This document shows positions 1 to 7,755 of a stretch of DNA of 64,000 nucleotides, one piece after another; position 1 is the first letter of the stretch; each line of letters begins with the position of its first letter. Where the stretch lies: NCBI GenBank assembly GCA_017458145.1, contig JAFTGA010000015.1, forward strand, positions 62,001-126,000, given 5' to 3'. Both the position numbers and the translations under genes were made by a program. The notes beneath the pieces are model-generated. The model worked only from the letters and a program-made list of their open reading frames with translations, searched no databases and was not told the DNA's origin. This stretch comes from Bacteroidales bacterium. GTDB taxonomy: Bacteria; Bacteroidota; Bacteroidia; Bacteroidales; UBA932.

Positions 1-891
1 CGCGGTCAGTTCTTCGATCCGGGCACCGACGATCCGCGGTTCGTCCCCCACGCGGAGCGTGTCGCCGAACTCCTTGTAGAGGATCATCCTGAAGGAGCTG
101 GGCTTCTTGGGCTCTTCTTCGGGATCGTCCGGGCCCTCGCCGCCTTCTTCCTTTTTCCTTTTTTTTCGCTTCTGGAGAATCCGCTTGAGGACGATGCCTC
201 CGCTGATGGCGGCGACGGGTCCCCAGAATACCGCCGGAGGGATCTTGGTTTCCCCGAATTCTCCGGGCTTGTCGTCCGCCTCGGTCTCGTAGTTATAGAC
301 CGGGTCGTCGCCGACGAACTTGTAGAAATAGTACTGCCCGGCCCCTTCGGCGACCCGGAAAGTGCTGCCTGCGGTCACGGCGATCTGTTCGCCGCCGATG
401 ACGATGATCAGCTGGGAGTTGCGGTTGGGCACGAACTCGTCCATATGCATGTCGGTCTCCGGGTTCCGGACCAGCAGTGCGCTTTTGTAGCTGGAGGCGC
501 CCCAACGGTAGTAATAGCCGTCGTGCTCCGTCGTCCCTCCGTTCTCGAGGGCCGTGACCGTGACGCTGCCCCGGATTACCTTCAGCCCCGGGTGTGCCTC
601 CGGATCGTCGTCGCGGTTGACCGTGATCCGGAAGCCCAGGTTCTGCTCGTCGCCGAACTTGATTCTCTCGGGCGGGTCTTGCCACAGGAATTCCACGCCG
701 CTGGAGTGGACGGCCTTGTGTTTCGAAACACTCTTCCAGTACGGTTTCCCGGTTATCGGCATTTTCGCGTCACTCTTGGACAGGGAAGTATGGTCCAGAA
801 CCCAGTAGCCGTCGGCATAGGCCGCGGAACAGGCCCCGCCTGCGGCGAGGAGCAGGCAGGCGAAGAGCAGGGGAAGGATTCTGCTGGTCAT
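1..891 (-). CDS. Secreted or membrane-anchored protein of unknown function, C-terminus off the left edge
   Basis: An open frame starts at ATG 889-891 and runs past the window edge, giving 297 visible codons. The N-terminus is a signal peptide (residues 1-26, hydrophobic core LLFACLLLAA). An ectodomain of about 190 residues follows, and its repeated short beta-like stretches suggest a beta-sandwich. A hydrophobic segment at about residues 217-236 is followed by a very basic run (KRKKRKK) and an acidic/proline linker (about 240-264), so the topology is probably extracytoplasmic domain, one membrane span, cytoplasmic tail. It is the last visible gene of the minus-strand zinc-ribbon operon and lies 21 nt after the previous stop. 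I do not recognise the family. The product could have a further cytoplasmic domain beyond the edge. Confidence 0.75.
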   Translation of the reverse strand, partial: MTSRILPLLFACLLLAAGGACSAAYADGYWVLDHTSLSKSDAKMPITGKPYWKSVSKHKAVHSSGVEFLWQDPPERIKFGDEQNLGFRITVNRDDDPEAHPGLKVIRGSVTVTALENGGTTEHDGYYYRWGASSYKSALLVRNPETDMHMDEFVPNRNSQLIIVIGGEQIAVTAGSTFRVAEGAGQYYFYKFVGDDPVYNYETEADDKPGEFGETKIPPAVFWGPVAAISGGIVLKRILQKRKKRKKEEGGEGPDDPEEEPKKPSSFRMILYKEFGDTLRVGDEPRIVGARIEELTA

Positions 892-912
892 AACTACGTG
901 ATATCAAATGAA

Positions 913-1341
913 TTACCAGTTCATTTTCATGGCCAGGTACATGATGCCGACAAGGATCACGACCACCCACCAGAGAAAGGATCTCTTTTTCTTCGCCGGT
1001 GCGGCCGTTTCCCGGGTGGCGGGTGCCGGTGCCTGTGCCGGTGTCGGTGTCGGTGTAGGTGTCGGTGCGCCCGGCTCATCCCACTGGATGGCTCCGAATT
1101 CTCCTTTCTCCGCAGGTGCTGTGGCGGAGTGCTCCTGCGGCGCATCGGAGATGGTCACGGTTGCGCCCTCCGGGGCGTCGATGACGATGCCGCCCTGTGG
1201 CGTGGGGGTGGTGCGGACAGGCTGGACCGGGGCGGGACCGGAAGCCTGGGGTGCGGTGGGCGCGGTGATCGGCGTGCCGCAGCTGGTGCAGAATCGGGCG
1301 CCGTCGGGAAGGGGCGCGCCGCAGTGGGTGCAGAATGCCAT
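913..1341 (-). CDS. Zinc-ribbon protein with C-terminal membrane anchor
   Basis: The 142-residue product begins with a double CxxC zinc ribbon (CTHCG at residue 4 and CTSCG at about residue 18). A long Thr/Pro/Ala linker follows and includes a TPTPTPTP tract. After a KKKR motif, one hydrophobic C-terminal helix (about 120-138) forms a tail anchor. The architecture implies a cytoplasmic zinc ribbon tethered to the inner membrane. It lies 9 nt downstream of the preceding gene and is clearly co-transcribed. Zinc-ribbon, linker and transmembrane proteins are common and mostly uncharacterised. Substrate or partner is unknown. Confidence 0.8.
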   Translation of the reverse strand: MAFCTHCGAPLPDGARFCTSCGTPITAPTAPQASGPAPVQPVRTTPTPQGGIVIDAPEGATVTISDAPQEHSATAPAEKGEFGAIQWDEPGAPTPTPTPTPAQAPAPATRETAAPAKKKRSFLWWVVVILVGIMYLAMKMNW

Positions 1342-1350
1342 AGTTGTCTT

Positions 1351-2019
1351 TTATTTGGCTTTTGGACAGTGTGTTCGGATGAAGTTGAGGACGAAGTCGT
1401 AGTCCTCTTTCGGGACATAGACCTGGTTGCGGTCGAGCCGTTGGTTGACCTTGATGAGCTCCAGGGCGCGGCGGGGCTTGATCCGCCGGACATTGGCAAA
1501 AACGGAGGTGGAAGTGGTACGGGAGGCGGCCATCATGCCGGCACCGACCGTGGAGGGCCGCCCCGTGGCGGCGCCCACGAGGACGGTCAGCAGGCTGAGT
1601 TTCCGCGCCCGTTTGATCTGGGCGGCCTCCTGCTCGTGGATGACGCCCTGCTCGTCCAGGGTGAAGTGCACGATGTACCTGCCGCCGTACGTCCAGGCGA
1701 CGAGCAGGTAGGCGAGCAGGATGATGACAGCGAAAACGGCCATCACCACCAGCCAGATCTTGGGGTTGCTGCCGCTCCACAGGCGGTCGTTCCATTCGGC
1801 CTGCAGGGTCCCATGGGAGGCCAGGCTGATTATGTTGATCAGGAAGGGAATGATCAGCAGGATGCCGAAAATCTTGTAGACCACCAGGATGATGGCGGGA
1901 TTCTTCAGCATATTGAACTCGTAGGTCCAGCGGTATTTCCCGTCCCGGCAGAGACGGACGCGCGGGCCTTCGTATTTGACGCTTTCCGGATTCCCGGAAG
2001 CGGCGAGGTCCGGGCCCAT
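1351..2019 (-). CDS. Membrane protein paralogous to the gene at 2318-3064, without a zinc ribbon
   Basis: The 222-residue protein aligns by eye with the C-terminal part of the neighbour at 2318-3064. Both have a VRLC-DG-YRW-YE motif near the start, two hydrophobic segments (here about 42-65 and 88-112), a GG(R/K)Y turn and a soluble tail. The tail carries (V/R)RxIKP, IKVN, NQVYV and DFVLNF(I/L)R-HCP. The N-terminal zinc ribbon of the paralogue is missing here, but the gene just upstream supplies a separate zinc-ribbon protein. ATG 2017-2019 lies 1 nt after the upstream stop, which suggests translational coupling. Function is unknown; a tandem duplication is inferred from the similarity and adjacency. 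Confidence 0.8.
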   Translation of the reverse strand: MGPDLAASGNPESVKYEGPRVRLCRDGKYRWTYEFNMLKNPAIILVVYKIFGILLIIPFLINIISLASHGTLQAEWNDRLWSGSNPKIWLVVMAVFAVIILLAYLLVAWTYGGRYIVHFTLDEQGVIHEQEAAQIKRARKLSLLTVLVGAATGRPSTVGAGMMAASRTTSTSVFANVRRIKPRRALELIKVNQRLDRNQVYVPKEDYDFVLNFIRTHCPKAK

Positions 2020-2020
2020 G

Positions 2021-2314
2021 CTAGGACAGGCCTAGAGGGTTGAACTGGATGAGCAGATAGGTGCCGATACCGATCAGCGCCCACATCCACCACTTGATCT
2101 GGCCCTTTTTCTGCTTCTGCTCCTCGCGGGCCTGGCGGACCCGGTCCATGTAGGTCATCTTCCGGGGCTGCTGCGGCTGCTGGTATTGCGGCTGCTGATA
2201 CTGGGGCTGTTGCTGATAGTTCTGCTGGGGCACGGCGTTGAAACGGGTGCCGCATACGGAGCAGAAATTGGCGTTGTCGGGGAGTTGTGCTCCACAGTTG
2301 GGACAATATTTCAT
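2021..2314 (-). CDS. Small zinc-ribbon protein with C-terminal transmembrane helix
   Basis: The 97-residue product has a CPNCG/CSVCG zinc ribbon at residues 4-22, a Gln/Pro/Tyr-rich linker (PQYQQP repeats, about 30-50) and a basic amphipathic stretch (about 52-72). A terminal hydrophobic helix spans about 75-92. It sits 3 nt after the larger zinc-ribbon gene and 1 nt before the ribbon-less paralogue. Together, this protein and the next recreate the domain content of the fused protein upstream. No enzymatic motif is visible. Confidence 0.78.
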   Translation of the reverse strand: MKYCPNCGAQLPDNANFCSVCGTRFNAVPQQNYQQQPQYQQPQYQQPQQPRKMTYMDRVRQAREEQKQKKGQIKWWMWALIGIGTYLLIQFNPLGLS

Positions 2315-2317
2315 ATC

Positions 2318-3064
2318 TTAATTCGCTTGAGGGCAGTGGGAACGTAGGAAATTGAGCACGAAGTCGAAGCCTGCGTCATCCACATAGACCTGGTTAGCCT
2401 TCAGGGTGCCGTTGACCTTGATGATGTGCTTGGCGGGATCGGGCTTGATGCTGCGCACGTTTTTGAAGCTGGAGACCAGTTTGTTGCGGCTGGCGCCCAG
2501 GATTCCGGCAGCGGTCGCGGTCATGTTGCCGGCGAGCACGCCCGCGAATGCGGCAATCCAGCCGACGACCTGCGCTTTCTTGTACTGGGAGGGCAGCTGG
2601 ATGTGGGCGATGTCCTTCTCGCTCATCTCGAACAGTACGCAATATTTGCCGCCGTTGATGGCCGCCACAATCGCGTAGGAGATCAGGATGAGGACGGAAA
2701 GCCCCGCATAGACGGCCAGCATGATCAGGGTGAACTGCCCGAAATTGTCGAATCCGCTTGAGATGCCGATCAGCAGCCAGATGCCGGCAATGATGGCGCC
2801 GAAGATTTTCAGCAGCGTGCCGAGGATGGCCGTGCTCTTGAACATATTGAGTTCGTACACCCAACGGTAAATGCCGTCTTCGCACAGCCGGACGGAGCCG
2901 TCTGCCTGTGCGGCGTAGTCCGGGGCGGGAGCCGGAGCCGGGGAAGGAGCCGGGGAAGGAGCGGGCGCCGGGGCCACCGGTGCAGCGGCGACGGGGGTGC
3001 CGCAGGCGCCGCAGAAACGGGCGTCGTCGGGGAGCTGGGCGCCGCAGTTGGAACAGAATTTCAT
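2318..3064 (-). CDS. Zinc-ribbon, two-span membrane protein, first gene of the operon
   Basis: The 248-residue product starts with a CSNCG/CGACG zinc ribbon, then a Pro/Ala linker. The conserved VRLCEDG-YRWVYE motif follows, then two hydrophobic segments (about 96-120 and 128-150) and a soluble tail ending FLRSHCPQAN. I chose ATG 3062-3064 because it puts MKFC directly at the ribbon; ATG 3068-3070 is possible. The more distal ATG at 3097 overlaps the promoter box at 3085-3092 and is unlikely. This gene heads at least five same-strand genes with gaps of 1-21 nt. The family resembles uncharacterised zinc-ribbon domain proteins of gut bacteria; no function is assigned. Confidence 0.8.
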   Translation of the reverse strand: MKFCSNCGAQLPDDARFCGACGTPVAAAPVAPAPAPSPAPSPAPAPAPDYAAQADGSVRLCEDGIYRWVYELNMFKSTAILGTLLKIFGAIIAGIWLLIGISSGFDNFGQFTLIMLAVYAGLSVLILISYAIVAAINGGKYCVLFEMSEKDIAHIQLPSQYKKAQVVGWIAAFAGVLAGNMTATAAGILGASRNKLVSSFKNVRSIKPDPAKHIIKVNGTLKANQVYVDDAGFDFVLNFLRSHCPQAN

Positions 3065-3084
3065 ACGCATCGTTTTTATTTGTT

Positions 3085-3092
3085 CGAAGATA
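3085..3092 (-). promoter_or_regulatory. -7 promoter box of the zinc-ribbon operon
   Basis: On the minus strand this reads TATCTTCG, one base off the Bacteroidetes consensus TAnnTTTG. It would start transcription at about 3081, some 10-17 nt before the chosen start codon. It faces away from the glycerate kinase promoter about 90 bp away. The -33 element is not clear. Confidence 0.5.
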
Positions 3093-3181
3093 GGCATAAT
3101 CGCATCACGCGGGCGCGGGCGTGACTGCCAATTCGTGCAAACCGACTTTCATTTCGTGAAATACTTCCGGCGGTTTTTACC

Positions 3182-3189
3182 TATCTTTG
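3182..3189 (+). promoter_or_regulatory. -7 promoter box of glycerate kinase, near-leaderless
   Basis: TATCTTTG is a perfect match to TAnnTTTG. If the final G is at -4, transcription starts at about 3193 and ATG 3195 is at +3. This also rules out the longer in-frame extension upstream. Confidence 0.7.
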
Positions 3190-3194
3190 CCGAT

Positions 3195-4235
3195 ATGAAG
3201 ATAATCATCGCTCCGGATACGTTCAAGGAATGCCTGCCGGCCGGGCGCGTGGCGGACATCCTCGCCGATGAACTGAGCCGCTTGCGGCCCGGCTGGACGG
3301 TGGCCGCCTGCCCGTTGTCCGACGGTGGGGAAGGCTTCGCCGGCATCCTGACGGTTGCCCTGGGCGGAGAATTGCGTCCGCTTCGGGTGACCGGGCCGCT
3401 TGGCGAACCTGTGGGGGCTTATTTCGGCCGGGCCGGGGAGACGGGCGTCATTGAGGTTGCCTCCGCTTGCGGGCTGGGGCTCGTCCCGCCCGGATGCCGG
3501 GATCCGTGGGCGGCCACGTCCCGGGGTGTGGGGGAGCTGCTGCTTGCCGCGGCGTCGCAGGGATGCCGGGAGCTGCTGGTCGGACTGGGCGGAAGCGCTA
3601 CCTGCGACGGCGGTGCCGGGATGCTGTCCGTGCCTGGAATCCGTACCCTGTGCGGGAGGGTGCGCATCCGCGCATTCTGTGATGTGGACAATCCTTTTGT
3701 GGGCCCGGAGGGTGCCGCACGCGTCTTTGCGCCCCAGAAGGGGGCCGATGCCGCGATGGTGGAGCGCCTGGAAGTGCGGATGGCCGCGCAGGCGGCTGCT
3801 ATGCTCTCCGAGACGGGCACGGACGTGTCCGCTTTGCCCGGCGCCGGCGCCGCAGGCGGTCTGGCGGGCGCACTGCATGCCTGCCTCGGCGCGGAGATTG
3901 TCCCCGGGATCGACGGCCTGCTGGATGCCGTCGGCTTCGACCGGCTGGCGGCCGGTGCGGACTGGATCCTGACCGGCGAGGGACGCTCCGACCGGCAGAC
4001 CCTGTCGGGGAAGGTGCCGTTCGGCGTGCTCCGGCGCGCCCGGGGCGTGCCGGTGGCGCTACTCTCCGGTCGCCTTTGCGACCGGGAAATGCTGCAGGCG
4101 GCCGGATTCGCCAGCCTGGTGGAGGTCACCCCGCCGTCTGCTCCGCTCCCGGATGCGCTCCGCCCCGAGGCGGCCGAGGCGAATCTGCGCCGCGCTGTTG
4201 CGGATTGGCTGTACCTGCAGGGGCTTCAGGGGTAA
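3195..4235 (+). CDS. glxK: Glycerate kinase (GlxK/GarK family)
   Basis: The 346-residue enzyme is predicted to phosphorylate D-glycerate to 2-phosphoglycerate with ATP in the cytoplasm. Family signatures are the N-terminal APDTFKE, SDGGEG, EVASACGLGL, the GLGGSATCDGGAGM loop, CDVDNPF-GP-GA, FAPQKGA, and the C-terminal LTGEGRSDRQTLSGK. Family members are usually about 375 residues. The deficit lies between GGAGM and the CDVDNP motif, where roughly 25-30 residues normally present are missing. ATG 3195 was chosen because MKIIIAPDTFK is the canonical start and the promoter box lies just upstream. It stands alone, with no glyoxylate or tartronate genes beside it. Confidence 0.93.
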   Translation: MKIIIAPDTFKECLPAGRVADILADELSRLRPGWTVAACPLSDGGEGFAGILTVALGGELRPLRVTGPLGEPVGAYFGRAGETGVIEVASACGLGLVPPGCRDPWAATSRGVGELLLAAASQGCRELLVGLGGSATCDGGAGMLSVPGIRTLCGRVRIRAFCDVDNPFVGPEGAARVFAPQKGADAAMVERLEVRMAAQAAAMLSETGTDVSALPGAGAAGGLAGALHACLGAEIVPGIDGLLDAVGFDRLAAGADWILTGEGRSDRQTLSGKVPFGVLRRARGVPVALLSGRLCDREMLQAAGFASLVEVTPPSAPLPDALRPEAAEANLRRAVADWLYLQGLQG

Positions 4236-4244
4236 GGGTCGGGG

Positions 4245-4283
4245 TAAAAAAGAACAGGACAAATCTTGCGACTTGTCCTGTTT
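4245..4283 (-). terminator. Hairpin terminator after the initiator tRNA gene
   Basis: AACAGGACAA at 4253-4262 pairs perfectly with TTGTCCTGTT at 4273-4282. On the minus strand the stem is followed by a T-run (A-run at 4245-4250 on the plus strand), which fits intrinsic termination of the tRNA transcript. It may also stop glycerate kinase transcripts on the plus strand, though its U-run there is short. Confidence 0.8.
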
Positions 4284-4285
4284 AG

Positions 4286-4358
<73 letters not shown>

Positions 4359-4371
4359 ATGTTTGGGACTG

Positions 4372-4379
4372 CAAAGGTA
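4372..4379 (-). promoter_or_regulatory. -7 promoter box of tRNA-fMet
   Basis: On the minus strand this reads TACCTTTG, matching TAnnTTTG. The predicted start of transcription is about 4368, 10 nt before the mature tRNA 5' end. Confidence 0.65.
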
Positions 4380-4413
4380 GCAATTATTTTTCGAAATCCA
4401 AATTTTATTTGGA

Positions 4414-4438
4414 GATTCCGGGTCTGGCCCGGAATGAC
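4414..4438 (-). repeat. Interspersed palindromic repeat, copy 1
   Basis: On the minus strand the element reads GTCATTCCGGGC then CAGACCCGGAATC. It is an imperfect palindrome and abuts the TAG stop of sppA. Closely related copies occur at 17098-17125 and 33927-33951, and a related core lies inside the M3 peptidase gene. No coding potential. Confidence 0.75.
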
Positions 4439-6204
4439 TAGCGGATCCGGATTTCGTTCTCGAGGCGGGCGAGAATCTGCGGCGAGGTGACTTTGCGCAG
4501 GGCGGAGACCAGCGCGCCGTCGCGGCCTGATCCTTGTCCGAGCATTTCGAGGAGCTGTTCCATCTGGCTCGGCGGGGCGGGGTAGCCCTTGACATTCCAA
4601 TGTCTGAGGTCGCCGTCGCCGGCAGTGACGGCTGCGAAGCGGATGGCGTCCTCCAGCGTGCCGATCTCATCCACGAGGTTGATCTGCAGGGCGTCGGCGC
4701 CGGTCCAGACACGGCCCTGGCCGATGGCGTCCACGGTCTCCTTGGGAATCCCGCGCCCTTCCGAGACGATGGTGGTGAAGCGGTCGTAGACGGCTTCGAT
4801 GGAGGCCTGCATATATGCGTGTTCATCCGCATCGAAAGGACGCATCAGGGAGTACATGTCGCCGTGCTTGAGGGCCGTGACGCTCTCCACACCCACGTGG
4901 GCGATGTCCTTGACGGTCTTGGAGAGGTCGGGCACCAGCCCGAACACGCCGATGGATCCGGTAAGGGTGGTGGCGTTGGAGTAGATCTTCTCGCAGTTGT
5001 TGGAGATCCAGTAGCCGCCGGATGCGGCGTAGTCGCCGTAGGAGGCGATGACGGGCTTGTCGGCCCCCAGCCGGTCGAGTTCGTCCTTGATCTTCTCGGA
5101 GGCGAGCACGCTGCCGCCCGGGGAGTTGACGCGCAGCACGACGGCCTTGACGGTGGAGTCGGCACGGACCTTGGCGATCACGGAGGCGAAACGGTCACCG
5201 GCGACATCTTTCTTGGCGGAACCGTCCACGATCTCACCGTCTGCGTAGATGACGGCGATCTTCTGCTTGGCCTTGCCCGGGAGGACCTTGGCCTCCACGT
5301 AGTCGACGAAGTCAATCCACTTCACATCCTTGTATTTGTCCACGACGGCCAGGGCGGCAAGCTTGGCGTGGAGCGCTTCGCGGTCCAGCAGCTCATCCAC
5401 GAGCCCGTTGTCCAGGAAGTCCTGCGGAAGGTTGAGCCTGAGCCCTTCGATCAGGGCGTTCAGCTGTTCGGGCGTCATCCCGCGGCTCGCGGCAATCTGC
5501 CCGCCGAGGGTCTCCCACATCGAGTCGATCATCCGCTGGTATTGCTCGCGGTTCTCCGGACTGGCGCTGCCGCGGGTATAGGCCTCGCCGGCGGACTTGT
5601 ATTTGCCGTGGCGGATGAGCTGCATGTTGACGCCGAAGCGCTTGAGCAGATCGCCGTAGAACATCATCTGCGAGCCCACGCCGGTCAGTTGGCTGGAGGC
5701 GCCCAGGCTGGGAGTCATGTAGATCTTGTCGGACACGGAGGCCATGTAGTAACTGGTCGTGCCCGGATTTTCCAGATACGCGACGATGGGCTTGCCGCTG
5801 GTGTTGCGGAAATGCACGAGGGCCTCGCGCAGTTCGCTCAGCGACGTGGCGCTGGACAGGTTCCCGTCCGTGCGCAGGTAGATATATTTGACGGCGGGAT
5901 CCTCCGCCGCGGCGTTCACGGCCTGCACGGCATCCCAGATGCCGATGACGTCGGTGCTGGTGACGCCACCCGCCAGGAGCGAGGCCGGCTCCATCCCGTC
6001 AAGCGGATTGGCACTCCGGGTCTGCTCGCCGAGGGCGATGCTGGAGAGGTCGATCCTGAGCACGCCGGACTTGGGCAGGGAGGGGGAGGAACTGCCGGAG
6101 GCGATCACGGCGCCGAGAAATCCCATGCTCAGGAAAAAACTGATGATACCGATCAGGAAGAAGCCGCATATCACGGCCAGGACCATTTTGACAAAATCTT
6201 TCAT
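4438..6204 (-). CDS. sppA: Signal peptide peptidase SppA, long (67K-type) form
   Basis: The 588-residue membrane serine protease degrades cleaved signal peptides in the inner membrane. Residues 1-40 include one transmembrane helix. Two tandem ClpP-like domains follow. The catalytic serine lies in NSPGGSV in the second domain and the general-base lysine in RHGKYKSAGE in the first, as in E. coli SppA. The C-terminal domain carries TGSIGVFG and GRVWTG. ATG 6202-6204 was chosen because it gives MKDFVKM directly before the membrane helix. The upstream ATG at 6228 overlaps the promoter box. It is divergent from hisS with promoters only 2 bp apart. Confidence 0.95.
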   Translation of the reverse strand: MKDFVKMVLAVICGFFLIGIISFFLSMGFLGAVIASGSSSPSLPKSGVLRIDLSSIALGEQTRSANPLDGMEPASLLAGGVTSTDVIGIWDAVQAVNAAAEDPAVKYIYLRTDGNLSSATSLSELREALVHFRNTSGKPIVAYLENPGTTSYYMASVSDKIYMTPSLGASSQLTGVGSQMMFYGDLLKRFGVNMQLIRHGKYKSAGEAYTRGSASPENREQYQRMIDSMWETLGGQIAASRGMTPEQLNALIEGLRLNLPQDFLDNGLVDELLDREALHAKLAALAVVDKYKDVKWIDFVDYVEAKVLPGKAKQKIAVIYADGEIVDGSAKKDVAGDRFASVIAKVRADSTVKAVVLRVNSPGGSVLASEKIKDELDRLGADKPVIASYGDYAASGGYWISNNCEKIYSNATTLTGSIGVFGLVPDLSKTVKDIAHVGVESVTALKHGDMYSLMRPFDADEHAYMQASIEAVYDRFTTIVSEGRGIPKETVDAIGQGRVWTGADALQINLVDEIGTLEDAIRFAAVTAGDGDLRHWNVKGYPAPPSQMEQLLEMLGQGSGRDGALVSALRKVTSPQILARLENEIRIR

Positions 6205-6225
6205 TGCTGCAAAAGGAAAATTTAA

Positions 6226-6243
6226 CAAAAGTAGGTAAATTTG
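6226..6243. promoter_or_regulatory. Back-to-back -7 boxes for sppA (minus) and hisS (plus)
   Basis: CAAAAGTA at 6226-6233 is TACTTTTG on the minus strand (sppA). TAAATTTG at 6236-6243 is the plus-strand box (hisS). Only GG separates them. Predicted starts are about 6222 (leader 18 nt to sppA) and 6247 (leader 17 nt to hisS). Each promoter's upstream contacts must overlap the other's initiation region. Confidence 0.65.
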
Positions 6244-6263
6244 CAGAATAATTCAACAATACG

Positions 6264-7619
6264 ATGGCACAGAAACCTTCCATACCCAAGGGAACCCGCG
6301 ATTTCGGCCCGCAGGAGGCGGCCGAGCGCAATTATATCTTCGACACGGTCCGCTCCGTTTTCCGCACGTACGGCTACGCCCAGATCGAGACGCCGGCGAT
6401 GGAGAACCTGTCCACCCTGCTCGGCAAATACGGCGAGGAGGGCGACAAGCTCCTCTACCGGATCCTGAATTCCGGAGACGCCTTCGCAAACGTGGACCCG
6501 GACAGGCCGCTGGCCCCGCAGGTGTGCGAAAAAGGCCTGCGCTACGACCTCACGGTACCTTTCGCCCGTTTCGTGGTGCAGCACCAGGGGGAACTTTCCT
6601 TCCCCTTCAAGCGCTTCCAGATCCAGCCGGTCTGGCGGGCCGACCGTCCGCAGAAGGGGCGCTACCGCGAGTTCTGGCAGTGCGATGTGGACGCGATCGG
6701 CTCCCGCAGCCAGTTGTGCGAACTGGAGCTGGTCCAGATCGCGGACCGCGTGTTCGAGAAGCTGGACGTGCGCGTGCTCGTCAAGATCAACAACCGCAAG
6801 GTCCTGACCGGTCTGGCGGAGATCTGCGGCTGCCCGGACAAGGTGGTGGACATCACCGTTGCCATCGACAAGCTGGACAAGATCGGCCTGGACGCCGTCA
6901 AGGAGGAGCTTCGCGAAAAGGGCCTGTCCGACGCCGCGGTCGCCATCCTGGAGCCGGTGCTGACCCTGCAGGGCAGTAACGAGGAGAAGCTGGCGCGGAT
7001 GCGCGGCGTGATGGGCGCTTCCCAGACCGGACTGAAAGGCCTGGACGAACTCGAAGAACTCTTCGGCTTCATTGCCGCCGCCGGGATCAGGACCCCGGCC
7101 GAGATCGACCTGTCGCTCGCGCGCGGACTCAATTATTATACCGGGGCCATCTTTGAGGTCAAGGCGCTGGACTGGCAGATCGGCAGCATCTGCGGCGGCG
7201 GCCGCTACGACAACCTCACGGGCATCTTCGGACTGCCGGATATGTCCGGCGTGGGCGTGAGTTTCGGCGCCGACCGCATCTACGATGTGCTCAAGGGGCT
7301 GGACAAGTTCCCGAAAGACTTGTGCAGCGCCACCCGGCTGCTGTTGGCGAACATGGGTCCGGACGAGGTGCGCTACCTCCTTCCGCTGGCCTCCGCCCTC
7401 CGTGCGGCGGGCGTTGCCGTGGAGGTGTATCCCGATGCCGCCAAGCTCAAGAAGCAGTTCGACTATGCCGACCGCAAGGCCATTCCCTTCCTGTCCATCA
7501 CCGGCGCGTCCGAGATGGAGCAGGGAGTCGTGAACCTGAAAAACCTCTCCTCCGGCGAGCAGAAATCTTTCGCCCGGGAGGACCTGTCCGGCATCCTGGC
7601 GTTCCTGGAGGCCGCCTGA
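6264..7619 (+). CDS. hisS: Histidyl-tRNA synthetase
   Basis: The 451-residue class II synthetase charges tRNA-His. Visible signatures are the N-terminal PKGTRDFGP (motif 1 region), [19 protein letters not shown], the motif 2 region [14 protein letters not shown], the HisRS-specific [10 protein letters not shown], and motif 3 in [13 protein letters not shown]. The C-terminal anticodon-binding domain starts at about residue 350. ATG 6264 gives [13 protein letters not shown], the usual start. Length is normal. The gene is transcribed alone and converges on the DoxX region. Confidence 0.97.
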   Translation: MAQKPSIPKGTRDFGPQEAAERNYIFDTVRSVFRTYGYAQIETPAMENLSTLLGKYGEEGDKLLYRILNSGDAFANVDPDRPLAPQVCEKGLRYDLTVPFARFVVQHQGELSFPFKRFQIQPVWRADRPQKGRYREFWQCDVDAIGSRSQLCELELVQIADRVFEKLDVRVLVKINNRKVLTGLAEICGCPDKVVDITVAIDKLDKIGLDAVKEELREKGLSDAAVAILEPVLTLQGSNEEKLARMRGVMGASQTGLKGLDELEELFGFIAAAGIRTPAEIDLSLARGLNYYTGAIFEVKALDWQIGSICGGGRYDNLTGIFGLPDMSGVGVSFGADRIYDVLKGLDKFPKDLCSATRLLLANMGPDEVRYLLPLASALRAAGVAVEVYPDAAKLKKQFDYADRKAIPFLSITGASEMEQGVVNLKNLSSGEQKSFAREDLSGILAFLEAA

Positions 7620-7626
7620 CGCCCCG

Positions 7627-7755
7627 TCAGGCCGCTTTCTTCCTGTCGATGTCTTCTCATAGGCCGTGCCGGGGAGTTCGACGTAATCGATCCGCTTGTA
7701 AGCGGGGAGCAGGGAATTGATCTCCCGGATGTCCGCCGCGATGTCCTCGCGCTGC
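7627..7755 (-). pseudogene. C-terminal remnant of an AMP-forming acyl-CoA synthetase
   Basis: A minus-strand frame ending at the TGA 7627-7629 encodes about 42 residues. These include INSLLPAYKRIDYVEL followed by YEKTSTGRKR. This closely resembles the C-terminus of AMP-dependent synthetases/ligases, including the EKT-T-K(I)KR catalytic-lysine region. No start codon, no adenylation core and no other part of such an enzyme is present nearby. It lies in a different frame from, and overlaps, the small ORF at 7657-7887. Either a large gene decayed to this fragment, or a frameshift joined it to the small ORF. The identity is inferred from motif recall only. Confidence 0.45.

Noticed and set aside
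1021..1075. GGTGTC-type tandem repeat as a possible CRISPR or VNTR
   Set aside because: It encodes the TPTPTP linker of a zinc-ribbon protein. Units are 6 bp, without spacers, and in frame.
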